Position numbers and translations under genes: made by a program
NCBI RefSeq assembly: GCF_026212465.1
Contig: NC_080059.1
Location: 24,567,292 to 24,631,291, forward strand
Source of the DNA: Amaranthus tricolor
Taxonomy: Eukaryota; Streptophyta; Magnoliopsida; Caryophyllales; Amaranthaceae
Direction of reading: 5' to 3'
DNA length: 64,000 nt
In this document: positions 1-13,380 of the stretch, piece by piece
Position numbering within the stretch: the stretch's first letter is position 1
Layout: every line of letters starts with the position of its first letter
Notes under the pieces: model-generated
What the model was told of the DNA's origin: nothing
Databases searched by the model: none
What the model saw: only the letters and a program-made list of their open reading frames with translations

Positions 1-3000
1 TCATTGATACTTGTTCATTCTTCATCGTTCATTCGTCATTGATCATTGATCCTTGTTCATTCTTCATCGTTCATTCTTCATTGATCATTGATCCTTGTTC
101 ATTCTTAATCATTCATTCTTCTTTGATCATTGATCCTTGTTCATTCTTCATTGATCATTGATCCTTTTTCAATCTTCATCGTTCATTCGTCATTGATCAT
201 TGCTCCTTGTTCATTCTTCATCCTTCATTCGTCATTGATCATTGATCCTTGTTCATTCTTCATCGTTCATTCGTCATTGACCATTAATCCATGTTCATTC
301 TTCATCGTTCATTCTTCATTGATCATTGATCCTTGTTCAATCTTCATCGTTCATTCGTCATTGACCATTAATCCTTGTTCATTCTTCATCGTTCATTCTT
401 CATTGATCATTGATCCTTGTTCATTATTCATCGTTCATTCTTCTTTGATCATTGATCCTTGTTCATTCTGCATTGATCATTGATCCTTGTTCATTCTTCA
501 TCGTTCATTCGTCATTGATCATTGATCCTTGTTCGTTCTTCATTGATCATTGATCCTTGTTCATTCTTCATCGTTCATTCGTCATTGATCATTGATCCTT
601 GTTCATTCTTCATCATTCATTCGTCATTGACCATTACTCCTTGTTCATTCTTCATCGTTCATTCTTCATTGATCATTGATCCTTGTTCATTCTTCATCGT
701 TCATTCTTCTTTGATCATTGATCCTTGTTCATTCTTCATTGATCATTGATCCTTGTTCATTCTTCATCGTTCATTCGTCATTGATCATTGATCCTTGTTC
801 ATTCTTCATCGTTCATTCGTCATTGATCATTGATCCTTGTTCATTCTTCATCGTTCATTCGTCATTGACCATTAATCCTTGTTCATTCTTCATCGTTCAT
901 TCTTCATTGATCATTGATCCTTGTTCATTCTTCATCGTTCATTCGTCATTGACCATTAATCCTTGTTCATTCTTCATCGTTCATTCTTCATTGATCATTG
1001 ATCCTTGTTCATTCTTAATCGTTCATTCTTCTTTGATCATTGATCCTTGTTCATTCTTCATCGTTCATTCTTCTTTGATCATTGATCCTTGTTCATTCTT
1101 CATTGATCATTGATCCTTGTTCATTCTTCATCGTTCATTCGTCATTGATCATTGATCCTTGTTCATTCTTCATCGTTCATTCGTCATTGATCATTGATCC
1201 TTGTTCATTCTTCATCGTTCATTCGTCATTGACCATTAATCCTTGTTCATTCTTCATCGTTCATTCTTCATTGATCATTGATCCTTGTTCATTCTTCATC
1301 GTTCATTCGTCATTGACCATTAATCCTTGTTCATTCTTCATCGTTCATTCTTCATTGATCATTGATCCTTGTTCATTCTTAATCGTTCATTCTTCTTTGA
1401 TCATTGATCCTTGTTCATTCTTCATCGTTCATTCTTCTTTGATCATTGATCCTTGTTCATTCTTCATAAATCATTGATCCTTGTTGATTCTTCATCGTTC
1501 ATTCGTCATTGATCATTGATCCTTGTTCTTTCTTCATTGATCATTGATCCTTGTTCATTCTTCATCGTTCATTCGTCATTGATCATTGATCCTTGTTCAT
1601 TCTTCATCGTTCATTCGTCATTGACCATTACTCCTTGTTCATTCTTCATCGTTCATTCTTCATTGATCATTGATCCTTGTTCATTCTTAATCATTCATTC
1701 TTCTTTGATCATTGATCCTTGTTCATTCTTCATTGATCATTGATCCTTTTTCATTCTTCATCGTTCATTCGTCATTGATCATTGCTCCTTGTTCATTCTT
1801 CATCCTTCATTCGTCATTGATCATTGATCCTTGTTCATTCTTCATCGTTCATTCGTCATTGACCATTAATCCTTGTTCATTCTTCATCGTTCATTCTTCA
1901 TTGATCATTGATCCTTGTTCATTCTTCATCGTTCATTCGTCATTGACCATTAATCCTTGTTCATTCTTCATCGTTCATTCTTCATTGATCATTGATCCTT
2001 GTTCATTATTCATCGTTCATTCTTCTTTGATCATTGATCCTTGTTCATTCTGCATTGATCATTGATCCTTGTTCATTCTTCATCGTTCATTCGTCATTGA
2101 TCATTGATCCTTGTTCATTCTTCATTGATCATTGATCCTTGTTCATTCTTCATCGTTCATTCGTCATTGATCATTGATCCTTGTTCATTTTTCATCATTC
2201 ATTCGTCATTGACCATTACTCCTTGTTCATTCTTCATCGTTCATTCTTCATTGATCATTGATCCTTGTTCATTCTTCATCGTTCATTTTTCTTTGATCAT
2301 TGATGCTTGTTCATTCTTCATTGATCATTGATCCTTGTTCATTCTTCATCGTTCATTCGTCATTGATCATTGATCCGTGTTCATTCTTCATTGATCATTG
2401 ATCCTTGTTCATTCTTCATCGTTCATTCGTCATTGATCATTGATCCTTGTTCATTCTTCATCGTTCATTCGTCATTGACCATTACTCCTTGTTCATTCTT
2501 CATCGTTCATTCTTCATTGATCATTGATCCTTGTTCATTCTTCATCGTTCATTCTTCTTTGATCATTGATCCTTGTTCATTCTTCATTGATCATTGATCC
2601 TTGTTCATTCTTCATCGTTCATTCGTCATTGATCATTGATCCTTGTTCATTCTTCATCGTTCATTCGTCATTGATCATTGATCCTTGTTCATTCTTCATC
2701 GTTCATTCGTCATTGACCATTAATCCTTGTTCATTCTTCATCGTTCATTCTTCATTGATCATTGATCCTTGTTCATTCTTCATCGTTCATTCGTCATTGA
2801 CCATTAATCCTTGTTCATTCTTCATCGTTCATTCTTCATTGATCATTGATCCTTGTTCATTCTTCATCGTTCATTCTTCTTTGATGATTGATCCTTGTTC
2901 ATTCTTCATCGTTCATTCTTCTTTGATCATTCATCCTTGTTCATTCTTCATTGATCATTGATCCTTGTTCATTCTTCATCGTTCATTCGTCATTGATCAT

Positions 3001-3195
3001 TGATCGTTGTTCATTCTTCATTGATCATTGATACTTGTTCATTCTTCATCGTTCATTCGTCATTGATCATTGATCCTTGTTCATTCTTCATCGTTCATTC
3101 GTCATTGACCATTACTCCTTGTTCATTCTTCATCGTTCATTCTTCATTGATCATTGATCCTTGTTCATTCTTAATCATTCATTCTTCTTTGATCA

Positions 3196-4007
3196 TTGAT
3201 CCTTGTTCATTCTTCATTGATCATTGATCCTTTTTCATTCTTCATTGTTCATTCGTCATTGATCATTGCTCCTTGTTCATTCTTCATCCTTCATTCGTCA
3301 TTGATCATTGATCCTTGTTCATTCTTCATCGTTCATTCGTCATTGACCATTAATCCTTGTTCATTCTTCATCGTTCATTCGTCATTGATCATTGATCCTT
3401 GTTCATTCTTCATCGTTCATTCGTCATTGACCATTAATCCTTGTTCATTCTTAATCGTTCATTCTTCTTTGATCATTGATCCTTGTTCATTCTTCATCGT
3501 TCATTCGTCATTGACCATTACTCCTTGTTCATTCTTCATCGTTCATTCTTCATTGATCATTGATCCTTGTTCATTCTTAATCATTCATTCTTCTTTGATC
3601 ATTGATCCTTGTTCATTCTTCATTGATCATTGATCCTTTTTCATTCTTCATTGTTCATTCGTCATTGATCATTGCTCCTTGTTCATTCTTCATCCTTCAT
3701 TCGTCATTGATCATTGATCCTTGTTCATTCTTCATCGTTCATTCGTCATTGACCATTAATCCTTGTTCATTCTTCATCGTTCATTCTTCATTGATCATTG
3801 ATCCTTGTTCATTCTTCATCGTTCATTCGTCATTGACCATTAATCCTTGTTCATTCTTCATCGTTCATTCTTCATTGATCATTGATCCTTGTTCATTATT
3901 CATCGTTCATTCTTCTTTGATCATTGATCCTTGTTCATTCTGCATTGATCATTGATCCTTGTTCATTCTTCATCGTTCATTCGTCATTGATCATTGATCC
4001 TTGTTCA
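3196..4007. repeat. 406-bp internal tandem duplication in HOR copy 1
   Basis: The block starting at 3196 recurs at 3602, a spacing of 406 bp, which equals nine 42-mers plus one 28-mer. Both copies share the rare variants cctttttca, cattgttcattc, gctccttg and catccttcattc. HOR copies 2 and 3 have a single version (from 7690 and 11778). The extra 406 bp accounts exactly for the length difference 4,494 minus 4,088. The outer edges are approximate. Confidence 0.85.
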
Positions 4008-4106
4008 TTCTTCATTGATCATTGATCCTTGTTCATTCTTCATCGTTCATTCGTCATTGATCATTGATCCTTGTTCATTCTTCATCATTCATTCGTCATT
4101 GACCAT

Positions 4107-4162
4107 TACTCCTTGTTCATTCTTCATCGTTCATTCTTCATCGTTCATTCTTCATTGATCAT
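4107..4162. repeat. 56-bp long unit (A-B-B-C)
   Basis: Here module B (tcttcatcgttcat) is present twice in a row, giving a 56-bp unit. The extra 14 bp shifts the reading frame and ends the repeat-wide open frame. The same unit recurs in the matching HOR copies. Confidence 0.9.
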
Positions 4163-4494
4163 TGATCCTTGTTCATTCTTCATCGTTCATTCTTCTTTGA
4201 TCATTGATCCTTGTTCATTCTTCATTGATCATTGATCCTTGTTCATTCTTCATCGTTCATTCGTCATTGACCATTAATCCTTGTTCATTCTTCATCGTTC
4301 ATTCTTCATTGATCATTGATCCTTGTTCATTCTTCATCGTTCATTCTTCTTTGATCATTGATCCTTGTTCATTCTTCATCGTTCATTCTTCTTTGATCAT
4401 TCATCCTTGTTCATTCTTCATTGATCATTGATCCTTGTTCATTCTTCATCGTTCATTCGTCATTGATCATTGATCCTTGTTCATTCTTCATTGA

Positions 4495-7400
4495 TCATTG
4501 ATACTTGTTCATTCTTCATCGTTCATTCGTCATTGATCATTGATCCTTGTTCATTCTTCATCGTTCATTCTTCATTGATCATTGATCCTTGTTCATTCTT
4601 AATCATTCATTCTTCTTTGATCATTGATCCTTGTTCATTCTTCATTGATCATTGATCCTTTTTCAATCTTCATCGTTCATTCGTCATTGATCATTGCTCC
4701 TTGTTCATTCTTCATCCTTCATTCGTCATTGATCATTGATCCTTGTTCATTCTTCATCGTTCATTCGTCATTGACCATTAATCCATGTTCATTCTTCATC
4801 GTTCATTCTTCATTGATCATTGATCCTTGTTCAATCTTCATCGTTCATTCGTCATTGACCATTAATCCTTGTTCATTCTTCATCGTTCATTCTTCATTGA
4901 TCATTGATCCTTGTTCATTATTCATCGTTCATTCTTCTTTGATCATTGATCCTTGTTCATTCTGCATTGATCATTGATCCTTGTTCATTCTTCATCGTTC
5001 ATTCGTCATTGATCATTGATCCTTGTTCGTTCTTCATTGATCATTGATCCTTGTTCATTCTTCATCGTTCATTCGTCATTGATCATTGATCCTTGTTCAT
5101 TCTTCATCATTCATTCGTCATTGACCATTACTCCTTGTTCATTCTTCATCGTTCATTCTTCATTGATCATTGATCCTTGTTCATTCTTCATCGTTCATTC
5201 TTCTTTGATCATTGATCCTTGTTCATTCTTCATTGATCATTGATCCTTGTTCATTCTTCATCGTTCATTCGTCATTGATCATTGATCCTTGTTCATTCTT
5301 CATCGTTCATTCGTCATTGATCATTGATCCTTGTTCATTCTTCATCGTTCATTCGTCATTGACCATTAATCCTTGTTCATTCTTCATCGTTCATTCTTCA
5401 TTGATCATTGATCCTTGTTCATTCTTCATCGTTCATTCGTCATTGACCATTAATCCTTGTTCATTCTTCATCGTTCATTCTTCATTGATCATTGATCCTT
5501 GTTCATTCTTAATCGTTCATTCTTCTTTGATCATTGATCCTTGTTCATTCTTCATCGTTCATTCTTCTTTGATCATTGATCCTTGTTCATTCTTCATTGA
5601 TCATTGATCCTTGTTCATTCTTCATCGTTCATTCGTCATTGATCATTGATCCTTGTTCATTCTTCATCGTTCATTCGTCATTGATCATTGATCCTTGTTC
5701 ATTCTTCATCGTTCATTCGTCATTGACCATTAATCCTTGTTCATTCTTCATCGTTCATTCTTCATTGATCATTGATCCTTGTTCATTCTTCATCGTTCAT
5801 TCGTCATTGACCATTAATCCTTGTTCATTCTTCATCGTTCATTCTTCATTGATCATTGATCCTTGTTCATTCTTAATCGTTCATTCTTCTTTGATCATTG
5901 ATCCTTGTTCATTCTTCATCGTTCATTCTTCTTTGATCATTGATCCTTGTTCATTCTTCATAAATCATTGATCCTTGTTGATTCTTCATCGTTCATTCGT
6001 CATTGATCATTGATCCTTGTTCTTTCTTCATTGATCATTGATCCTTGTTCATTCTTCATCGTTCATTCGTCATTGATCATTGATCCTTGTTCATTCTTCA
6101 TCGTTCATTCGTCATTGACCATTACTCCTTGTTCATTCTTCATCGTTCATTCTTCATTGATCATTGATCCTTGTTCATTCTTAATCATTCATTCTTCTTT
6201 GATCATTGATCCTTGTTCATTCTTCATTGATCATTGATCCTTTTTCATTCTTCATCGTTCATTCGTCATTGATCATTGCTCCTTGTTCATTCTTCATCCT
6301 TCATTCGTCATTGATCATTGATCCTTGTTCATTCTTCATCGTTCATTCGTCATTGACCATTAATCCTTGTTCATTCTTCATCGTTCATTCTTCATTGATC
6401 ATTGATCCTTGTTCATTCTTCATCGTTCATTCGTCATTGACCATTAATCCTTGTTCATTCTTCATCGTTCATTCTTCATTGATCATTGATCCTTGTTCAT
6501 TATTCATCGTTCATTCTTCTTTGATCATTGATCCTTGTTCATTCTGCATTGATCATTGATCCTTGTTCATTCTTCATCGTTCATTCGTCATTGATCATTG
6601 ATCCTTGTTCATTCTTCATTGATCATTGATCCTTGTTCATTCTTCATCGTTCATTCGTCATTGATCATTGATCCTTGTTCATTTTTCATCATTCATTCGT
6701 CATTGACCATTACTCCTTGTTCATTCTTCATCGTTCATTCTTCATTGATCATTGATCCTTGTTCATTCTTCATCGTTCATTTTTCTTTGATCATTGATGC
6801 TTGTTCATTCTTCATTGATCATTGATCCTTGTTCATTCTTCATCGTTCATTCGTCATTGATCATTGATCCGTGTTCATTCTTCATTGATCATTGATCCTT
6901 GTTCATTCTTCATCGTTCATTCGTCATTGATCATTGATCCTTGTTCATTCTTCATCGTTCATTCGTCATTGACCATTACTCCTTGTTCATTCTTCATCGT
7001 TCATTCTTCATTGATCATTGATCCTTGTTCATTCTTCATCGTTCATTCTTCTTTGATCATTGATCCTTGTTCATTCTTCATTGATCATTGATCCTTGTTC
7101 ATTCTTCATCGTTCATTCGTCATTGATCATTGATCCTTGTTCATTCTTCATCGTTCATTCGTCATTGATCATTGATCCTTGTTCATTCTTCATCGTTCAT
7201 TCGTCATTGACCATTAATCCTTGTTCATTCTTCATCGTTCATTCTTCATTGATCATTGATCCTTGTTCATTCTTCATCGTTCATTCGTCATTGACCATTA
7301 ATCCTTGTTCATTCTTCATCGTTCATTCTTCATTGATCATTGATCCTTGTTCATTCTTCATCGTTCATTCTTCTTTGATGATTGATCCTTGTTCATTCTT

Positions 7401-8582
7401 CATCGTTCATTCTTCTTTGATCATTCATCCTTGTTCATTCTTCATTGATCATTGATCCTTGTTCATTCTTCATCGTTCATTCGTCATTGATCATTGATCG
7501 TTGTTCATTCTTCATTGATCATTGATACTTGTTCATTCTTCATCGTTCATTCGTCATTGATCATTGATCCTTGTTCATTCTTCATCGTTCATTCGTCATT
7601 GACCATTACTCCTTGTTCATTCTTCATCGTTCATTCTTCATTGATCATTGATCCTTGTTCATTCTTAATCATTCATTCTTCTTTGATCATTGATCCTTGT
7701 TCATTCTTCATTGATCATTGATCCTTTTTCATTCTTCATTGTTCATTCGTCATTGATCATTGCTCCTTGTTCATTCTTCATCCTTCATTCGTCATTGATC
7801 ATTGATCCTTGTTCATTCTTCATCGTTCATTCGTCATTGACCATTAATCCTTGTTCATTCTTCATCGTTCATTCTTCATTGATCATTGATCCTTGTTCAT
7901 TCTTCATCGTTCATTCGTCATTGACCATTAATCCTTGTTCATTCTTCATCGTTCATTCTTCATTGATCATTGATCCTTGTTCATTATTCATCGTTCATTC
8001 TTCTTTGATCATTGATCCTTGTTCATTCTGCATTGATCATTGATCCTTGTTCATTCTTCATCGTTCATTCGTCATTGATCATTGATCCTTGTTCATTCTT
8101 CATTGATCATTGATCCTTGTTCATTCTTCATCGTTCATTCGTCATTGATCATTGATCCTTGTTCATTCTTCATCATTCATTCGTCATTGACCATTACTCC
8201 TTGTTCATTCTTCATCGTTCATTCTTCATCGTTCATTCTTCATTGATCATTGATCCTTGTTCATTCTTCATCGTTCATTCTTCTTTGATCATTGATCCTT
8301 GTTCATTCTTCATTGATCATTGATCCTTGTTCATTCTTCATCGTTCATTCGTCATTGACCATTAATCCTTGTTCATTCTTCATCGTTCATTCTTCATTGA
8401 TCATTGATCCTTGTTCATTCTTCATCGTTCATTCTTCTTTGATCATTGATCCTTGTTCATTCTTCATCGTTCATTCTTCTTTGATCATTCATCCTTGTTC
8501 ATTCTTCATTGATCATTGATCCTTGTTCATTCTTCATCGTTCATTCGTCATTGATCATTGATCCTTGTTCATTCTTCATTGA
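4495..8582. repeat. Left-domain HOR copy 2 (4,088 bp)
   Basis: The order of short units and point variants matches copy 1 almost base for base. Landmarks at 4624, 5016, 5212, 5576, 6010, 6206, 6598, 6864, 7060, 7494 and 7690 recur in copy 3 at +4,088. 4,088 is 292 x 14 but not a multiple of 42, because the HOR contains 28-bp and 56-bp units. Identity to copy 1 is very high: the repeat-encoded peptides of matching segments are the same. Confidence 0.88.
8195..8250. repeat. 56-bp long unit (A-B-B-C)
   Basis: Doubled B module at exactly +4,088 from the copy at 4,107, so it is part of the HOR rather than an independent event. Confidence 0.9.
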
Positions 8583-11500
8583 TCATTGATACTTGTTCAT
8601 TCTTCATCGTTCATTCGTCATTGATCATTGATCCTTGTTCATTCTTCATCGTTCATTCTTCATTGATCATTGATCCTTGTTCATTCTTAATCATTCATTC
8701 TTCTTTGATCATTGATCCTTGTTCATTCTTCATTGATCATTGATCCTTTTTCAATCTTCATCGTTCATTCGTCATTGATCATTGCTCCTTGTTCATTCTT
8801 CATCCTTCATTCGTCATTGATCATTGATCCTTGTTCATTCTTCATCGTTCATTCGTCATTGACCATTAATCCATGTTCATTCTTCATCGTTCATTCTTCA
8901 TTGATCATTGATCCTTGTTCAATCTTCATCGTTCATTCGTCATTGACCATTAATCCTTGTTCATTCTTCATCGTTCATTCTTCATTGATCATTGTTCCTT
9001 GTTCATTATTCATCGTTCATTCTTCTTTGATCATTGATCCTTGTTCATTCTGCATTGATCATTGATCCTTGTTCATTCTTCATCGTTCATTCGTCATTGA
9101 TCATTGATCCTTGTTCGTTCTTCATTGATCATTGATCCTTGTTCATTCTTCATCGTTCATTCGTCATTGATCATTGATCCTTGTTCATTCTTCATCATTC
9201 ATTCGTCATTGACCATTACTCCTTGTTCATTCTTCATCGTTCATTCTTCATTGATCATTGATCCTTGTTCATTCTTCATCGTTCATTCTTCTTTGATCAT
9301 TGATCCTTGTTCATTCTTCATTGATCATTGATCCTTGTTCATTCTTCATCGTTCATTCGTCATTGATCATTGATCCTTGTTCATTCTTCATCGTTCATTC
9401 GTCATTGATCATTGATCCTTGTTCATTCTTCATCGTTCATTCGTCATTGACCATTAATCCTTGTTCATTCTTCATCGTTCATTCTTCATTGATCATTGAT
9501 CCTTGTTCATTCTTCATCGTTCATTCGTCATTGACCATTAATCCTTGTTCATTCTTCATCGTTCATTCTTCATTGATCATTGATCCTTGTTCATTCTTAA
9601 TCGTTCATTCTTCTTTGATCATTGATCCTTGTTCATTCTTCATCGTTCATTCTTCTTTGATCATTGATCCTTGTTCATTCTTCATTGATCATTGATCCTT
9701 GTTCATTCTTCATCGTTCATTCGTCATTGATCATTGATCCTTGTTCATTCTTCATCGTTCATTCGTCATTGATCATTGATCCTTGTTCATTCTTCATCGT
9801 TCATTCGTCATTGACCATTAATCCTTGTTCATTCTTCATCGTTCATTCTTCATTGATCATTGATCCTTGTTCATTCTTCATCGTTCATTCGTCATTGACC
9901 ATTAATCCTTGTTCATTCTTCATCGTTCATTCTTCATTGATCATTGATCCTTGTTCATTCTTAATCGTTCATTCTTCTTTGATCATTGATCCTTGTTCAT
10001 TCTTCATCGTTCATTCTTCTTTGATCATTGATCCTTGTTCATTCTTCATAAATCATTGATCCTTGTTGATTCTTCATCGTTCATTCGTCATTGATCATTG
10101 ATCCTTGTTCTTTCTTCATTGATCATTGATCCTTGTTCATTCTTCATCGTTCATTCGTCATTGATCATTGATCCTTGTTCATTCTTCATCGTTCATTCGT
10201 CATTGACCATTACTCCTTGTTCATTCTTCATCGTTCATTCTTCATTGATCATTGATCCTTGTTCATTCTTAATCATTCATTCTTCTTTGATCATTGATCC
10301 TTGTTCATTCTTCATTGATCATTGATCCTTTTTCATTCTTCATCGTTCATTCGTCATTGATCATTGCTCCTTGTTCATTCTTCATCCTTCATTCGTCATT
10401 GATCATTGATCCTTGTTCATTCTTCATCGTTCATTCGTCATTGACCATTAATCCTTGTTCATTCTTCATCGTTCATTCTTCATTGATTATTGATCCTTGT
10501 TCATTCTTCATCGTTCATTCGTCATTGACTATTAATCCTTGTTCATTCTTCATCGTTCATTCTTCATTGATCATTGATCCTTGTTCATTATTCATCGTTC
10601 ATTCTTCTTTGATCATTGATCCTTGTTCATTCTGCATTGATCATTGATCCTTGTTCATTCTTCATCGTTCATTCGTCATTGATCATTGATCCTTGTTCAT
10701 TCTTCATTGATCATTGATCCTTGTTCATTCTTCATCGTTCATTCGTCATTGATCATTGATCCTTGTTCATTCTTCATCATTCATTCGTCATTGACCATTA
10801 CTCCTTGTTCATTCTTCATCGTTCATTCTTCATTGATCATTGATCCTTGTTCATTCTTCATCGTTCATTTTTCTTTGATCATTGATCCTTGTTCATTCTT
10901 CATTGATCATTGATCCTTGTTCATTCTTCATCGTTCATTCGTCATTGATCATTGATCCGTGTTCATTCTTCATTGATCATTGATCCTTGTTCATTCTTCA
11001 TCGTTCATTCGTCATTGATCATTGATCCTTGTTCATTCTTCATCGTTCATTCGTCATTGACCATTACTCCTTGTTCATTCTTCATCGTTCATTCTTCATT
11101 GATCATTGATCCTTGTTCATTCTTCATCGTTCATTCTTCTTTGATCATTGATCCTTGTTCATTCTTCATTGATCATTGATCCTTGTTCATTCTTCATCGT
11201 TCATTCGTCATTGATCATTGATCCTTGTTCATTGTTCATCGTTCATTCGTCATTGATCATTGATCCTTGTTCATTCTTCATCGTTCATTCGTCATTGACC
11301 ATTAATCCTTGTTCATTCTTCATCGTTCATTCTTCATTGATCATTGATCCTTGTTCATTCTTCATCGTTCATTCGTCATTGACCATTATTCCTTGTTCAT
11401 TCTTCATCGTTCATTCTTCATTGATCATTGATCCTTGTTCATTCTTCATCGTTCATTCTTCTTTGATCATTGATCCTTGTTCATTCTTCATCGTTCATTC

Positions 11501-12420
11501 TTCTTTGATCATTCATCCTTGTTCATTCTTCATTGATCATTGATCCTTGTTCATTCTTCATCGTTCATTCGTCATTGATCATTGATCGTTGTTCATTCTT
11601 CATTGATCATTGATACTTGTTCATTCTTCATCGTTCATTCGTCATTGATCATTGATCCTTGTTCATTCTTCATCGTTCATTCGTCATTGACCATTACTCC
11701 TTGTTCATTCTTCATCGTTCATTCTTCATTGATCATTGATCCTTGTTCATTCTTAATCATTCATTCTTCTTTGATCATTGATCCTTGTTCATTCTTCATT
11801 GATCATTGATCCTTTTTCATTCTTCATTGTTCATTCGTCATTGATCATTGCTCCTTGTTCATTCTTCATCCTTCATTCGTCATTGATCATTGATCCTTGT
11901 TCATTCTTCATCGTTCATTCGTCATTGACCATTAATCCTTGTTCATTCTTCATCGTTCATTCTTCATTGATCATTGATCCTTGTTCATTCTTCATCGTTC
12001 ATTCGTCATTGACCATTAATCCTTGTTCATTCTTCATCGTTCATTCTTCATTGATCATTGATCCTTGTTCATTATTCATCGTTCATTCTTCTTTGATCAT
12101 TGATCCTTGTTCATTCTGCATTGATCATTGATCCTTGTTCATTCTTCATCGTTCATTCGTCATTGATCATTGATCCTTGTTCATTCTTCATTGATCATTG
12201 ATCCTTGTTCATTCTTCATCGTTCATTCGTCATTGATCATTGATCCTTGTTCATTCTTCATCATTCATTCGTCATTGACCATTACTCCTTGTTCATTCTT
12301 CATCGTTCATTCTTCATCGTTCATTCTTCATTGATCATTGATCCTTGTTCATTCTTCATCGTTCATTCTTCTTTGATCATTGATCCTTGTTCATTCTTCA
12401 TTGATCATTGATCCTTGTTC
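8583..12420. repeat. Left-domain HOR copy 3, broken at its right end
   Basis: This copy follows copy 2 at +4,088 up to about 12.4 kb, after which the unit order departs. It carries a few private changes: attgttcctt at 8991, gattattgat near 10,486, gactattaat near 10,526, and ttgttcattg at about 11,228. These show it has begun to diverge from copies 1 and 2. The right limit is where the unit order stops matching copy 2 at about 8.33 kb. Confidence 0.75.
12283..12338. repeat. 56-bp long unit (A-B-B-C)
   Basis: Doubled B module at +4,088 from 8,195. It lies just before HOR copy 3 loses register. Confidence 0.9.
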
Positions 12421-13380
12421 ATTCTTCATCGTTCATTCGTCATTGATCATTGATCCTTGTTCATTCTTCATCGTTCATTCGTCATTGATCATTGATCCTT
12501 GTTCATTCTTCATCGTTCATTCGTCATTGACCATTAATCCTTGTTCATTCTTCATCGTTTATTCTTCATTGATCATTGATCCTTGTTCATTCTTCATCGT
12601 TCATTCGTCATTGACCATTAATCCTTGTTCATTCTTCATCGTTCATTCTTCATTGATCATTGATCCTTGTTCATTATTCATCGTTCATTCTTCTTTGATC
12701 ATTGATCCGTGTTCATTCTGCATTGATCATTGATCCTTGTTCATTCTTCATCGTTCATTCGTCATTGATCATTGATCCTTGTTCATTCTTCATTGATCAT
12801 TGATCCTTGTTCATTCTTCATCGTTCATTCGTCATTGATCATTGATCCTTGTTCATTCTTCATCATTCATTCGTCATTGACCATTACTCCTTGTTCATTC
12901 TTCATCGTTCATTCTTCATTGATCATTGATCCTTGTTCATTCTTCATCGTTCATTTTTCCTTGATCATTGATCCTTGTTCATTCTTCATTGATCATTGAT
13001 CCTTGTTCATTCTTCATCGTTCATTCGTCATTGATCATTGATCCGTGTTCATTCTTCATTGATCATTGATCCTTGTTCATTCTTCATCGTTCATTCGTCA
13101 TTGATCATTGATCCTTGTTCATTCTTCATCGTTCATTCATCATTGACCATTACTCCTTGTTCATTCTTCATCGTTCATTCTTCATTGATCATTGATCCTT
13201 GTTCATTCTTCATCGTTCATTCTTCTTTGATCATTGATCCTTGTTCATTCTTCATTGATCATTGATCCTTGTTCATTCTTCATCGTTCATTCGTCATTGA
13301 TCATTGATCCTTGTTCATTCTTCATCGTTCATTCGTCATTGATCATTGATCCTTGTTCATTCTTCATCGTTCATTCGTCA
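12421..13380. repeat. Mosaic segment resembling 10.4-11.3 kb
   Basis: After HOR copy 3 breaks, the segments starting at 12772, 13038 and 13234 match those at 10686, 10952 and 11148, all at +2,086 (149 x 14). From 13388 onward the match shifts to +1,806, meaning 280 bp (20 x 14) is missing relative to the source. It looks like a truncated HOR joined by unequal exchange. Breakpoints are estimated to within about 100 bp. Confidence 0.65.

Larger units (their letters stand above)
1..4494. repeat. Left-domain HOR copy 1 (4,494 bp)
   Basis: The window opens inside the HOR. The private variant gatacttgttc at about base 7 reappears 4,494 bp later, at about 4,501. Landmarks at 130, 522, 718, 1082, 1516, 1712, 2104, 2370, 2566 and 3000 all recur at +4,494. 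This copy is 406 bp (29 x 14) longer than the next because of an internal duplication at about 3.2-4.0 kb. The choice of base 1 as the copy start is arbitrary. Confidence 0.85.
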
